From positions 1 through 64,000 of the forward strand of contig JAIVHO010000001.1 of the NCBI GenBank assembly GCA_020201035.1: a DNA stretch of 64,000 nucleotides, written 5' to 3'. This document shows, one piece after another, positions 8,330 to 17,523 of the stretch. The translations under genes and the position numbers were made by a program. Below the pieces are notes generated by a model. That model was not told where the DNA came from. It ran no database searches and saw only the letters and a list, made by a program, of their open reading frames with translations. Every line of letters starts with the position of its first letter. Position 1 is the stretch's first letter. This stretch comes from Bacteroidales bacterium (GTDB lineage Bacteria > Bacteroidota > Bacteroidia > Bacteroidales > VadinHA17).

Positions 8330-11300
8330 ATGAAAAACATTACCCTGCGGTTAATTATTATTCTACTCATTCTGCTGCTAGCACCATCTATTGTCTGCGG
8401 CTCCCGGTATGATAACGGTTTCCGGAATGAAGTGAATAAGGAAACAGACCTTGATGCTATGATTGAGCAGCTTAAGCGCAGGCTGCTGCTGTCTGACTAC
8501 AGTACCGGCACAGCCAGATTGCACAGGAGGATAATGGATCAACTCAGCCGCGGAGAGGATCTGCCGCCTCTTATTCAATCTGATGGCTGGTATTATGCAG
8601 GATTTTATTACCAGAGTGAGACTATAAATCGCCCCGACAGTGCAATTCACTGCTTTACGGAGTCAGTGCGTATCAAGGAGGATAATGAGATATATGATGA
8701 AAATCTGTCAAAGGCCTATGGTAACCTCGGGCTTATACATCTTAATCAGGAAGATCCTGCAATGGCTGTCAGATATCTGGAGGAGGGGCTTTACATACGG
8801 CAGGACCTTTTTGGCAGCGGGCATGAAAAAACGCTGATTCCGTTACTGAACCTTTCCGCTGCCTATATAGATGCAGCGCTCTACGAAGAGGCACTGGAAA
8901 CGGCCCTGAGGGGGTTATCTGTAAACAGTGTGTTAAACCGGCCCAACTCACCGGAGAGCATTAAGTTTTATACAAATGCCGGCATAGCGTCAATGCGCAT
9001 GGGGAACTATGCCAACAGCAGAAACTATTTCTCGGTAGCCTATAACAGTCTGGCCGCAGGTGATTACACTGATAATTCACTGATGTTTTCAATACTTAAC
9101 GGTCTGGGTGTTTCACTGAGGTTTATGGATAATAACGAGGAGGCAGCACGGTGGTTTTCAAAAGGTGAATCACTTTATAATAGTGATTTCCCGGTTACCC
9201 GGTCTACACTCTCAATGATTTCCAACTACGGGTTTCTGCTTGCCGAGACCGGGGATACCGTATCAGCCCTGCATCAGATTAATTCAGTTGTAGAAAGGGC
9301 CGGGAAGGAGTATGGTACAGAGAGTCCCAACCACTTATGGTCTCTTGAACTTCTGGCTTACTATTATACGGTATATGGGGGCGATCCCGGTAAAGGGGAG
9401 GAGATATACAAGCGGCTTGAAGAGTCTCTTGGTAACACTCCATGGAACAGGGTATTAAATAATACGGTACAGTACGGGTACGCCCGGTCGCTCTCCATGA
9501 CAGGTAAAAAGAGTGAGGCACTGGAGAGGGTAAATGGGATTCTGAGCGACTCGTTGCTATCAGCCAACAAGATAAAGCTGATAACCCTGACTTTAAAAAG
9601 GGAAATTTTGTCGGATCTCTACTCAGCTGAGAATGATATAAATTACCTGATGATTGCATATAATACTGCCGCTGAAGCGGTGGAGCTGTATGATGTTCTG
9701 CGTAATGATATATCGAGCGAAGAGAGTGATATAATGATGGGAAGCCGATACAGGGAGGTATATGAGGATTGTGTAGCTACCCTGCACCGACTCTGGAAGG
9801 TTACAGGTGATCAGCAGTATCTTGATGAAGCCTTTAATTATGCAGAGAAGGCCAAGGCCTCATCCCTGCTTGCCTCTACCCGACAGCTGAGGGCGATGAA
9901 CTTTCACCTGCCCGAAAAGATTGCCAGGCTTGAGAGAAGGCTGGGAAGCGAAATAAATACACTCTCTGAGCTGATATATAATGAGCGGTCAAACAGATAT
10001 CCTGATAACGGAAAGGTATCCTCATGGGAGAAGATGAGGTTACAGACACAGATAAGCAGGGACAGTCTGAACAGGATTATTGAAAGGGACTACCCTGCAT
10101 ACAGCGATCTGAAGAATAACAGGGGAGCAGCCCAGTACCGTGATATAAGGAAGATGGGAGGCAGGAACTCCGATTTTGTGGAGTTTTATGTTGCGGATTC
10201 TTTGCTGTACGTTTTCCTTATCAATAAATCATCCTTTCATGTAGATGAGATACATTTTTCAAAGAAGCTGCAGGATGAGATACTGGAGTTACGGGCAATA
10301 ATAACCTCACCGGTAATAGAAACCGGTGCGCGGGAGCAGTTTGGCCGGTTTGTAACTCTTGCACACTCCCTGTATGAGACTCTGCTGGGAGGTGTTGACG
10401 ATTATTTCTCCACGCAGCGTCTTATTATAGCACCTGATAATATTCTCTCATACATACCCTTTGAAATATTACTGGACAGGGAATATAGTACCGGTTCTCT
10501 TAATTACCGGAACCTTCCGTATCTCATTGATTCATATGATATACTCTACACCTATTCCGGAACACTACTGAAGGAGACAGGGAAGGGAGGAAGGAGTTTT
10601 ACAAACAGGGCACTGGTATTTGCCCCGGAGTACAGGGGTGATATTCCTGTTGATTCACTTATGATTACCCGCCAGTGGGGTCAGAGAATGCTTAACCCGA
10701 TTATGGGAGCACGGGAAGAGGCTGTCTATATAAGCGAAATGCTGGGAGGGGAACTATATCTCGATAGTGAAGCAACTGAATCCAGGTTCAGGCAGCGTGC
10801 CAACAGCATGCCGGTTATACATCTGGCAATGCATACCCTCCTGAATGACAGTGAGCCCATGTATTCAAGGATGGTATTCGATTTTAATGATGACGGACCT
10901 AACGACGGCAGGCTGAATACCTATGAAGTGTACGATATACCGGTTGAGAAGTCAAAAATGGTGGTTCTCAGTTCATGCAACACCGGGAGCGGACAGCTGA
11001 AAACAGGAGAGGGAGTACTGAGTCTTGCCCGCGGATTTTTCTACAGTGGCTCCCCAACAGTTATTATGTCTTTGTGGGAGGTTGAAGATCAATCAGGCAG
11101 TGATATAGTTAAACTCTTCTATAAAAACCTGAAAAGGGGTTACTCAAAAAGCAAGGCACTAAGGAAAGCAAGGAGAGAGTACCTTGGTGAAGCGGTGCAG
11201 ATGCGTTCACATCCATACTTCTGGGCTACGCTTGTTATAATGGGTGATGATACACCTATATTTTACAATCTTCGGTTGTTTTCAGGTGTGTTGGTCTTTC

Positions 11301-11362
11301 TTCTGCTGGTTATTGCAGGGATTGTTACTTATTTTAAGTTCAGATCAGTAAAGGCTTCATAA
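8330..11362 (+). CDS. Secreted, membrane-anchored TPR-CHAT protease
   Basis: A 1010-aa protein with a signal peptide (about 1-24), a long TPR array (about 60-450), a linker helix region, a C-terminal CHAT caspase-like peptidase domain (about 690-960) and a final transmembrane helix (about 984-1001). The catalytic dyad appears intact: His835 in HLAMHT and Cys883 in LSSCNTGSG, followed by GEGVLSLARGF. The topology predicts a periplasmic protease held in the inner membrane. CHAT proteases are usually triggered through their TPR partners. Candidates for control are the anti-sigma-like TPR protein and the divergent leader peptide. The last 34 nt overlap the convergent sigma factor gene. No Cas genes or repeats are nearby, so this is not a Craspase. 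Confidence 0.88.
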   Translation: MKNITLRLIIILLILLLAPSIVCGSRYDNGFRNEVNKETDLDAMIEQLKRRLLLSDYSTGTARLHRRIMDQLSRGEDLPPLIQSDGWYYAGFYYQSETINRPDSAIHCFTESVRIKEDNEIYDENLSKAYGNLGLIHLNQEDPAMAVRYLEEGLYIRQDLFGSGHEKTLIPLLNLSAAYIDAALYEEALETALRGLSVNSVLNRPNSPESIKFYTNAGIASMRMGNYANSRNYFSVAYNSLAAGDYTDNSLMFSILNGLGVSLRFMDNNEEAARWFSKGESLYNSDFPVTRSTLSMISNYGFLLAETGDTVSALHQINSVVERAGKEYGTESPNHLWSLELLAYYYTVYGGDPGKGEEIYKRLEESLGNTPWNRVLNNTVQYGYARSLSMTGKKSEALERVNGILSDSLLSANKIKLITLTLKREILSDLYSAENDINYLMIAYNTAAEAVELYDVLRNDISSEESDIMMGSRYREVYEDCVATLHRLWKVTGDQQYLDEAFNYAEKAKASSLLASTRQLRAMNFHLPEKIARLERRLGSEINTLSELIYNERSNRYPDNGKVSSWEKMRLQTQISRDSLNRIIERDYPAYSDLKNNRGAAQYRDIRKMGGRNSDFVEFYVADSLLYVFLINKSSFHVDEIHFSKKLQDEILELRAIITSPVIETGAREQFGRFVTLAHSLYETLLGGVDDYFSTQRLIIAPDNILSYIPFEILLDREYSTGSLNYRNLPYLIDSYDILYTYSGTLLKETGKGGRSFTNRALVFAPEYRGDIPVDSLMITRQWGQRMLNPIMGAREEAVYISEMLGGELYLDSEATESRFRQRANSMPVIHLAMHTLLNDSEPMYSRMVFDFNDDGPNDGRLNTYEVYDIPVEKSKMVVLSSCNTGSGQLKTGEGVLSLARGFFYSGSPTVIMSLWEVEDQSGSDIVKLFYKNLKRGYSKSKALRKARREYLGEAVQMRSHPYFWATLVIMGDDTPIFYNLRLFSGVLVFLLLVIAGIVTYFKFRSVKAS

Positions 11363-11898
11363 TCAGGATCTTTTCTTATTATCTTTAGCAGGGTCTCCTT
11401 TGAAAGGTACTTCTTGCGTCTGGCGTATCCCTCTGATTTATAATTCATGACCCTGGCAATATGGTCATAATCATGGCCCTCCATATGAAGCTCAAGCACC
11501 TTTCTGCATTCAGGGTCAAGCTTAAGGAATGAGCGTTGAACTATTTGTTCAATGGGAGTATCCAGGAGGCTGGATATGTCGTCTTCATCGGCCACGTCAA
11601 CCTCTTTCTGTGATATTCTTCTTACTCTCCTGAGCTGAATACTCCACATATTTCTGGCAATAATAAAGAGGTAGCCCTTCAGGTCTGTTGTAAGCTCAAT
11701 ATGATTTTCACTAACCTTTTTAAACAGCGCAACCATTGCATCCTGAAAAATGTCATAGGCATCATCTTCCGTGCCGGAATTCTTTATAATATGATTCCGG
11801 ATCAGATCAAAGTAATTGTTATAGAGATAATTAAGTGTATAGTCGTCGCCCCGTCTTATTCCCTCTATAAGCTTTTTATCTGAGTGTCTGCCAAACAC
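11329..11898 (-). CDS. ECF-type RNA polymerase sigma factor
   Basis: A 189-aa sigma-70 family factor with region 2 (YDIFQDAMVALFKKV; GYLFIIARNMW) and region 4 (LDPECRKVLELHMEG, then a helix-turn-helix ending SEGYARRKKYLSKE). It is transcribed divergently from the C39 exporter. Its 3' end overlaps the last 34 nt of the CHAT protease gene, so sense transcripts of the two would be antisense to each other at their ends. It probably directs expression of genes in this locus, with the TPR membrane protein as a candidate anti-sigma factor; this is inferred from position. A TATATTTG box lies 21 nt upstream of the ATG. Confidence 0.9.
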   Translation of the reverse strand: MFGRHSDKKLIEGIRRGDDYTLNYLYNNYFDLIRNHIIKNSGTEDDAYDIFQDAMVALFKKVSENHIELTTDLKGYLFIIARNMWSIQLRRVRRISQKEVDVADEDDISSLLDTPIEQIVQRSFLKLDPECRKVLELHMEGHDYDHIARVMNYKSEGYARRKKYLSKETLLKIIRKDPDYEAFTDLNLK

Positions 11899-11918
11899 TG
11901 AAGTGAAGATTGTTTCGA

Positions 11919-11926
11919 CAAATATA
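11919..11926 (-). promoter_or_regulatory. -7 promoter box for the sigma factor gene
   Basis: On the minus strand this reads TATATTTG, a perfect match to the Bacteroidota TAnnTTTG box, 21 nt upstream of the sigma factor ATG. No clear TTTG box is seen at the expected -33 position. Confidence 0.55.
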
Positions 11927-11968
11927 CTATTTCCGTCTAAAAAGAGTCATGACATGTACAATTATGAC

Positions 11969-11981
11969 AGGGTTAAACCCT
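11969..11981. promoter_or_regulatory. Short palindrome in the sigma/exporter divergent region
   Basis: AGGGTTAAACCCT is a perfect 6-bp inverted repeat around one base. It is centred between the divergent sigma factor and ABC exporter starts. It could be an operator acting on one or both, but no regulator can be assigned. Confidence 0.3.
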
Positions 11982-12051
11982 CAGGTAATCCATTTGGAAG
12001 GAATTAAAATATGGATATCTTTACCACTCAAATTTGTATCTGACAAAAATT

Positions 12052-14238
12052 ATGTCCTTTCCTTTCGAGCGCCAACCTGATGCAATGGACTGTGGCCCTG
12101 TCTGTCTGAAGATGGTTGCCCGGTACTATGGCCGGCAGCTTTCGCTGCCTTCGCTGAGAGAGAAAAGCTATATAACCCGTGAAGGTGTTTCGTTTCTCGG
12201 GTTGTCAGAAGCTGCTGAGGGCGTAGGGCTAAGGACGATAGGGGTAAGGGTCCCTTTCAGCAAGCTGAAGGAGGATGTCCCCCTTCCGGCTATTGCGCAC
12301 TGGCGGCAGAGGCATTTTGTGGTTATTTACCGGATAAAGGGAGAAAAGGTTTATGTTGCTGATCCGGCAATAGGGAAGGTTGTATACAGCAGGGAAGAAT
12401 TTGAGAAGCTGTGGGCAGCAACGGATATTGACGGTGAGAAGCATGGCCTGGTAATGATACTTCAGCCAACTCCTGAGTTCTTTGAGGCGGGTGATGACAA
12501 GGAGCAGAAGGGCGGCTTCAGGTTTTTGATGAGGTATGTCAATCTCTATCGCAGATATTTTTTTCAGCTTATACTGGGTCTGCTGATCGGCAGCCTTATA
12601 CAGCTGATTTTTCCTTTTCTCACCCAGGCAATAATTGATGTTGGTATCAATACCAATAATCTGGATTTTATCTACATCATTCTTATAGCGCAGCTGGCAC
12701 TGGTGGTCGGAAGAATGTCGGTTGACTTTATAAGGGGATGGCTGCTGCTCCATATAGGGACACGTGTAAATGTAGGTATTGTTTCAGGATTCCTGAATAA
12801 ACTGATGTCACTCCCTGTCTCCTATTTCGATACAAAGCTTACCGGTGACCTTTTACAGCGGATTGATGATAACCAGCGAATTGAAAACTTCCTGACAACC
12901 ACTACCCTGAATATTCTCTTCTCCTTCTTCAATATTATCGTATTCGGTCTGGTGCTTGCCATTTACAACCTAAAGATTGTGCTGGTTTTCCTGCTGGGAA
13001 CAATTCTCTATATTACATGGGTATCGCTCTTTATGAAGAAGCGTGCTGTTCTTGATCACAAGAGGTTTAAGCAGATGTCGGCAAACAACAGCAAGCTGAT
13101 TGAGATTGTGAACGGGATGCAGGAGATAAAGCTTACTCAGAGTGAAACAAGCAAGCGGTGGGACTGGGAGAATCTGCAGGCTGCACTCTTTAAGACCCGT
13201 ATTGAATCGCTCGGACTTTTTCAGTACCAGACAGCAGGGGGTAAACTTATCAATGAGGTCTCAAATATTGTTATCACCATTATTGCTGCTGCCTCCGTCC
13301 TGAGTGGTGAAATGACACTTGGTATGATGCTGGCTGTGCAGTTTATTATAGGGCAGTTAAATATGCCTGTCAACCAGATGGTTGGATTTTTCAGGACAGC
13401 ACAGGATGCCAGGATGAGCCTCGACAGGCTGGCTGAGGTTCATAACCTTGATGATGAGGAGAGTGAAGATGCCATGAAGGTAAGGGTATTGCCCGGGAAC
13501 AGGAATATATATATCAACAATCTCTCGTTTCAGTATGAAGGTCCACGCTCACCATGGGCAATAAAAGGTATTGATATGGTTATACCGGCCAGCAGTGTGA
13601 CCGCGGTTGTTGGCACCAGCGGAAGCGGCAAAACCACCCTGATGAAGATGATACTGGGTTTTTACAAACCTGTTGAAGGCGATATACTGGTAGGTGATAC
13701 CTCGCTTAATAATTTAAGTCTCAGGTTGTGGCGTGAAAGGTGTGGTGTAGTTATGCAGGATGGCTACATCTTTCCCGAAACAATTGCTTATAATATAGCA
13801 CCGGGAGTTGAGACAATAGATGAGGAGATGCTGGCCAGAGCATCCGCACTCTCAAATGTAAGGGAGTTTGCAGAAAAGCTGCCTCTGGGATACAATACCC
13901 GGATAGGTTTGAACGGCCACGGACTGAGTCATGGACAGAAGCAGAGAATTCTTATCGCCAGGGCGGTATACAAGGATCCGGACTTCCTCTTTTTTGATGA
14001 AGCAACAAACTCTCTGGATGCCGGTAATGAGAAAGTTATTATAAATAACATGACTGACTTTTTTGCCGGTAAAACAGTTATGGTGATTGCACACAGGCTA
14101 TCCACTGTAAGGGATGCGGATCAGATCATTGTGATGGATGATGGTAAGGTAGTTGAGACGGGCACACATGATGAACTGTCGGCGCGGAAGGGATTTTACT
14201 ATAATCTGGTTCGGAACCAGCTTGAACTGGGAGGGTAA
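12052..14238 (+). CDS. C39-peptidase ABC exporter (double-glycine peptide processing and export)
   Basis: A 728-aa bacteriocin-type ABC transporter. The ATG at 12052 is preferred to a TTG at 12034 because C39 domains start within a few residues of it. The peptidase domain (1-140) has Cys14 in MDCGPVC, the His in RQRHFVVIY and the Asp in VADPAIG. The membrane domain spans about 165-455. The nucleotide-binding domain (485-725) has Walker A from about residue 521 (GTSGSGKTT), signature LSHGQKQR in place of LSGGQ, Walker B FLFFDEA and the H-loop AHRLS. The family cleaves leaders after GG and exports the cargo, so the peptide at 7930-8076 is the obvious candidate substrate. The stop codon overlaps the next ATG by one base. 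Confidence 0.93.
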   Translation: MSFPFERQPDAMDCGPVCLKMVARYYGRQLSLPSLREKSYITREGVSFLGLSEAAEGVGLRTIGVRVPFSKLKEDVPLPAIAHWRQRHFVVIYRIKGEKVYVADPAIGKVVYSREEFEKLWAATDIDGEKHGLVMILQPTPEFFEAGDDKEQKGGFRFLMRYVNLYRRYFFQLILGLLIGSLIQLIFPFLTQAIIDVGINTNNLDFIYIILIAQLALVVGRMSVDFIRGWLLLHIGTRVNVGIVSGFLNKLMSLPVSYFDTKLTGDLLQRIDDNQRIENFLTTTTLNILFSFFNIIVFGLVLAIYNLKIVLVFLLGTILYITWVSLFMKKRAVLDHKRFKQMSANNSKLIEIVNGMQEIKLTQSETSKRWDWENLQAALFKTRIESLGLFQYQTAGGKLINEVSNIVITIIAAASVLSGEMTLGMMLAVQFIIGQLNMPVNQMVGFFRTAQDARMSLDRLAEVHNLDDEESEDAMKVRVLPGNRNIYINNLSFQYEGPRSPWAIKGIDMVIPASSVTAVVGTSGSGKTTLMKMILGFYKPVEGDILVGDTSLNNLSLRLWRERCGVVMQDGYIFPETIAYNIAPGVETIDEEMLARASALSNVREFAEKLPLGYNTRIGLNGHGLSHGQKQRILIARAVYKDPDFLFFDEATNSLDAGNEKVIINNMTDFFAGKTVMVIAHRLSTVRDADQIIVMDDGKVVETGTHDELSARKGFYYNLVRNQLELGG

Positions 14239-15560
14239 TGGAAAACAACCGCAAAGGGGAAATAAGGCATTCGACTCCCGTGGAGGAGATAATGGGAAAC
14301 CCGCCGTCAGGGATGGTGAGATGGGGTACTGTTGTTTTTGCCCTTATACTCCTTCTGGTAATAGCAGCATCATGGTTTATCAGGTATCCCTATATTGTCT
14401 ACGGAAACACCGTTATCACGACAGAAAATCCACCTGTTCCCCTTGTGGCAAGAGTCTCAGGAAGAATTGAGAGTCTGCTTGCAGAGGAGGGAGGGAAAGT
14501 ACGTAAAGGAGATGTACTCGCTGTAATGGAGTCGGCAGCCAGGTACAGTTCAGTGCTAAGGCTTACAGAGAGGATGGATGGCTTTGAAATGCTGGCACCT
14601 GAATCTTTTGCCGCGAGGGATACGTCAGAGCTGCTGCCCGAGCAGCCGGGACTGGGTGAGCTGCAGGAGTACTACTCCAGGTTCAGAAAGAGCTGGAGTG
14701 ATTATTATAATCATATTGCCATTGATCAGTATGGAAAAAAGGCGGCTGCCCTAAAAGAAGAGATAGAGGGAATCAGGAGATACCGGTCAAGACTCTTTTC
14801 CACGGCACGACTGTACGAAGAGCGTTTGAGGCTGGAGCACAGCAAGTATCTTCGCGATTCAACTCTTTTCAACAGGGGGGTCTATTCAGCCGAACAGTTT
14901 GAGATATCAGGACAAAACAGGCTGAAGGCTGCCATTGAGCTTGAACAGGTACGTCTCGATATTGCAACCAGGGAGATTGATATCTCCGTAAGGCAGAGGG
15001 AACTGCAGGATATAATTGCCACGGGTGATGAGGAGAGGAAAAATTACCAGTCATCACTTGAGGCTGCTTACCTGGACCTTGCGGCCCGTGTCGACTGGTG
15101 GTGCAGGAACTACCTGCTAACATCACCAATCGACGGCAGGGTGACCCTGGCTGATATATGGGGTGAAAATCAATCGGTAAGTGAAGGAGATATTGTAATG
15201 ACTGTGATACCCGAAGGTGAGCAGAAACTCGTTGCGAGAGTTACTGTTCCCTCAATGGGTGCCGGTAAGGTAGCTACAGGCCAGAGGGTGAATATAAGAC
15301 TAGCCGGTTATCCGTATCTTGAGTACGGAATGATCCCCGGAATTGTATCAGGGCGCTCCCTGACAGCAACGGAGAACGGTTTTACGGCCTGGGTTGAGTT
15401 ACCCGACTCTCTGGTGACGTTTTACGGAAAACAGCTTGATTTCACCCAGAATATGCCGGGTACTGCAGAAATTATAACAGAGGATATGAGACTGCTGGAA
15501 AGGGTTGTTTATCCGTTCAGATATCTTGCTGAAAAGAACAGGAGAGCTTCACAAAGGTGA
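14238..15560 (+). CDS. HlyD-family membrane fusion protein of the peptide exporter
   Basis: A 440-aa periplasmic adaptor that links the ABC exporter to an outer-membrane channel. It has one N-terminal membrane helix (about 28-50), a lipoyl/barrel-sandwich half (VARVSGRIESLLAEEGGKVRKGDVL), a long coiled-coil hairpin (about 150-270), the second lipoyl half (LTSPIDGRVTLADIW) and a beta-barrel domain. It begins inside the stop codon of the exporter gene (TAATG), so the two are translationally coupled. No TolC-like gene is in the window, so the channel must be encoded elsewhere. Confidence 0.9.
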   Translation: MENNRKGEIRHSTPVEEIMGNPPSGMVRWGTVVFALILLLVIAASWFIRYPYIVYGNTVITTENPPVPLVARVSGRIESLLAEEGGKVRKGDVLAVMESAARYSSVLRLTERMDGFEMLAPESFAARDTSELLPEQPGLGELQEYYSRFRKSWSDYYNHIAIDQYGKKAAALKEEIEGIRRYRSRLFSTARLYEERLRLEHSKYLRDSTLFNRGVYSAEQFEISGQNRLKAAIELEQVRLDIATREIDISVRQRELQDIIATGDEERKNYQSSLEAAYLDLAARVDWWCRNYLLTSPIDGRVTLADIWGENQSVSEGDIVMTVIPEGEQKLVARVTVPSMGAGKVATGQRVNIRLAGYPYLEYGMIPGIVSGRSLTATENGFTAWVELPDSLVTFYGKQLDFTQNMPGTAEIITEDMRLLERVVYPFRYLAEKNRRASQR

Positions 15561-15570
15561 CGCTGCCTGT

Positions 15571-15762
15571 CTATTTGCCGGAGTATGGTTCGTAGTCATC
15601 ATCTGATAAATCATTGTCGGATCCCTTTGACTTTGACCCTGCTCTTTTTCCACTTATCCAGGAGGAAAAAACTGAACCCGTACCCTTATTTTTCCTTAAT
15701 AACCTGCTGCCTATTGCCACTGCTATGACCAGCGCAACTATTAATATATCCTTTGTCTCCAT
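15571..15762 (-). CDS. Small single-pass membrane protein
   Basis: A 63-aa ORF with a hydrophobic N-terminal helix (DILIVALVIAVAIGSRLL) followed by a basic then acidic, Ser/Asp-rich tail. It lies 47 nt downstream of pxpC on the same strand and ends 10 nt from the convergent HlyD gene. I do not recognise a family. The membrane-helix-plus-charged-tail pattern and ATG start make it plausible, but it could be a chance ORF. Confidence 0.5.
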   Translation of the reverse strand: METKDILIVALVIAVAIGSRLLRKNKGTGSVFSSWISGKRAGSKSKGSDNDLSDDDYEPYSGK

Positions 15763-15809
15763 TGTGAATAAAAAGTGTTATTTGAGATTTTATGACATGA
15801 GTTGTAAAA

Positions 15810-16745
15810 TTACTTCAAAGATTCAAGACGGATCACCTGCTGCAGTATTTTTTCAACAGCTATTTCATAGCTGACAATGTTAAATCTTATTCTGTTACCC
15901 GGCCTGAGCTGCCCAACCTTATCCAGATCAGAAGTGATTATATTGGAAAACTGGGGGTATCCTCCGATAGTTTGTGCATCTGCACCCATTATTACCGGAT
16001 TACCGTCACCAGGAATCTGTATGGCACCATAATGAATCGGGCATGAGATAGTATTACCGGATGTTTTACCGGGTGTTGCACTGTCAGGGAGAAGACGAAG
16101 TCCCATACGGTCGATGTATGGCGATACGGTAAATATTCTGCTGGTCATAAACTCTTTCCAGCTGTTGCCCAGGAGTGAAAAGTGTATACCGGGAAGGATA
16201 TCCAGAGTCACTTCATCAGTACATATGGGTATAAGGGAGGCAGGCAGTGCTCTTCTCCCGGGCAGAAAAGAGCCTGATTTTTCAAGTGGAATTATATCCC
16301 CTTTCCTTAATTCCCTTCCTTTTATTCCGCCGAAAGAACCTTTCAGGTAGGTAGAGCTGCTTCCCATTGCCGGGGAAACCGCCAACCCTCCGCTGAAGGC
16401 GATATATATCCTTGCGCCGGCGGTGGCTGTTCCGGTTTTCAGAACTGCATTCCTGCCGGCCCTGATGCTTCTCCACTGGCTCACGGGAGATCCGTTTAGT
16501 GTTACTTCACAGGGTGCTCCTGTTACTGCAACCTTGCAGGCAGAAATAAACCTGATTTCGGGGCCTGTAAGAGTTGCCTCAAGCAGCGGCGCTCCTGGAG
16601 GATTTCCTGCCAGTATGTTTGCCGCCTGCATTGAAAAGGTGTCCATAGCTCCGGAAGCAGGAACACCGTATCTTCTGAAACCGTTGCGGCCTTTATCCTG
16701 AATGGTTGTTAAAGGACCACTGTTTTCAATTATGATGCCTCTCAT
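15810..16745 (-). CDS. pxpC: 5-oxoprolinase subunit C (biotin-dependent-carboxyltransferase-like)
   Basis: A 311-aa KipA/PxpC family protein. With PxpA and PxpB it forms the ATP-dependent 5-oxoprolinase that opens pyroglutamate to glutamate. Family blocks seen are TTIQDKGRNGFRRYGVPASGAMD at the N-terminus (from residue 13), LLEATLTGPEI, AFSGGLAV and GGYPQ. It begins 1 nt after the pxpB stop codon. With pxpA and the transporter upstream the set forms a four-gene operon, which makes the PxpC role more likely than the older KipA kinase-inhibitor reading. Confidence 0.93.
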   Translation of the reverse strand: MRGIIIENSGPLTTIQDKGRNGFRRYGVPASGAMDTFSMQAANILAGNPPGAPLLEATLTGPEIRFISACKVAVTGAPCEVTLNGSPVSQWRSIRAGRNAVLKTGTATAGARIYIAFSGGLAVSPAMGSSSTYLKGSFGGIKGRELRKGDIIPLEKSGSFLPGRRALPASLIPICTDEVTLDILPGIHFSLLGNSWKEFMTSRIFTVSPYIDRMGLRLLPDSATPGKTSGNTISCPIHYGAIQIPGDGNPVIMGADAQTIGGYPQFSNIITSDLDKVGQLRPGNRIRFNIVSYEIAVEKILQQVIRLESLK

Positions 16746-16746
16746 A

Positions 16747-17523
16747 TTACTCCCCTTCTCCGTTTCTGTTTTCTGTTTCAGTAATATAGCTTCCGTTAGC
16801 CACTTGCTCCGTTATCACCCTGAATTCATCTGCGGATACAGACCTGAAGGTAACTCGCATACCTGGTTCAAACAGGAATGGCGATTCAAGGGACGGATTA
16901 AACAGTGTGACCGGTGTTCTGCCGATGATCTGCCATCCTCCGGGTGATGCCACGGGGTAGATACCTGTCTGGTCACCCGCAATACCAACCGAACCTGCCG
17001 GCACCGAGAGAGCAGGATCATCCTTTCGCGGTGTTGATATCCGACTGTCCATTCCTCCCAGGTAAGGAAAACCCGGAGTAAACCCCAGCATATATATCAG
17101 ATATGATACTGAGGAGTGAATGCTGATCACTTCATCAGGCTCCAGTGAGCACTGCTCTGCTACATGCTGCAGATCGGGTCCGTACATCCCTCCGTAACAA
17201 ACAGGGACAACAACTCCCGGCATTTGTTTTTCATCTGGTTCCATATTCCCGGAGAGTTGAAATCTGTTTACTGCGTTTACCAGCGTCTCACGTTCAAGCA
17301 GCCCGGGGTTATAGTATATCATCAGGCCTGAGTAGGAGGGTACTGTCTCGATTATTCCCTGCAGGTCAAGTTGTTTAATAAATTTTTCAAAATCATTCAC
17401 ACGGGAATACACACCAGGTGAAATCTCTTCACCAAGAGAGCAGAATATTGCTGATTCTCCTGAATTATATATTTTGATATCAGCAGGGGACATTACTTTC
17501 ATTTTCTCTGACAGTGAAGTCAT
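16747..17523 (-). CDS. pxpB: 5-oxoprolinase subunit B
   Basis: A 258-aa KipI/PxpB family protein. Visible are the N-terminal NSGESAIFCSLG block, the central HSSVSYLIYMLGFTPGFPYLGG region and the C-terminal SVGIAGDQTGIYPVASPGGW block, all typical of the family. The start overlaps the pxpA stop as ATGA, which indicates translational coupling and fixes this ATG although other Met codons follow. It acts with PxpA and PxpC in pyroglutamate hydrolysis in the cytoplasm. Confidence 0.93.
   Translation of the reverse strand: MTSLSEKMKVMSPADIKIYNSGESAIFCSLGEEISPGVYSRVNDFEKFIKQLDLQGIIETVPSYSGLMIYYNPGLLERETLVNAVNRFQLSGNMEPDEKQMPGVVVPVCYGGMYGPDLQHVAEQCSLEPDEVISIHSSVSYLIYMLGFTPGFPYLGGMDSRISTPRKDDPALSVPAGSVGIAGDQTGIYPVASPGGWQIIGRTPVTLFNPSLESPFLFEPGMRVTFRSVSADEFRVITEQVANGSYITETENRNGEGE

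Noticed and set aside
8330..11362. TPR-CHAT protein as a Craspase (type III-E CRISPR partner)
   Set aside because: No Cas7-11-like gene or array is present, and the protein has a signal peptide and membrane anchor.
15810..17523. KipI/KipA kinase-inhibitor pair controlling the nearby histidine kinase
   Set aside because: Linkage with pxpA and a YcsG-type transporter marks them as 5-oxoprolinase subunits B and C.
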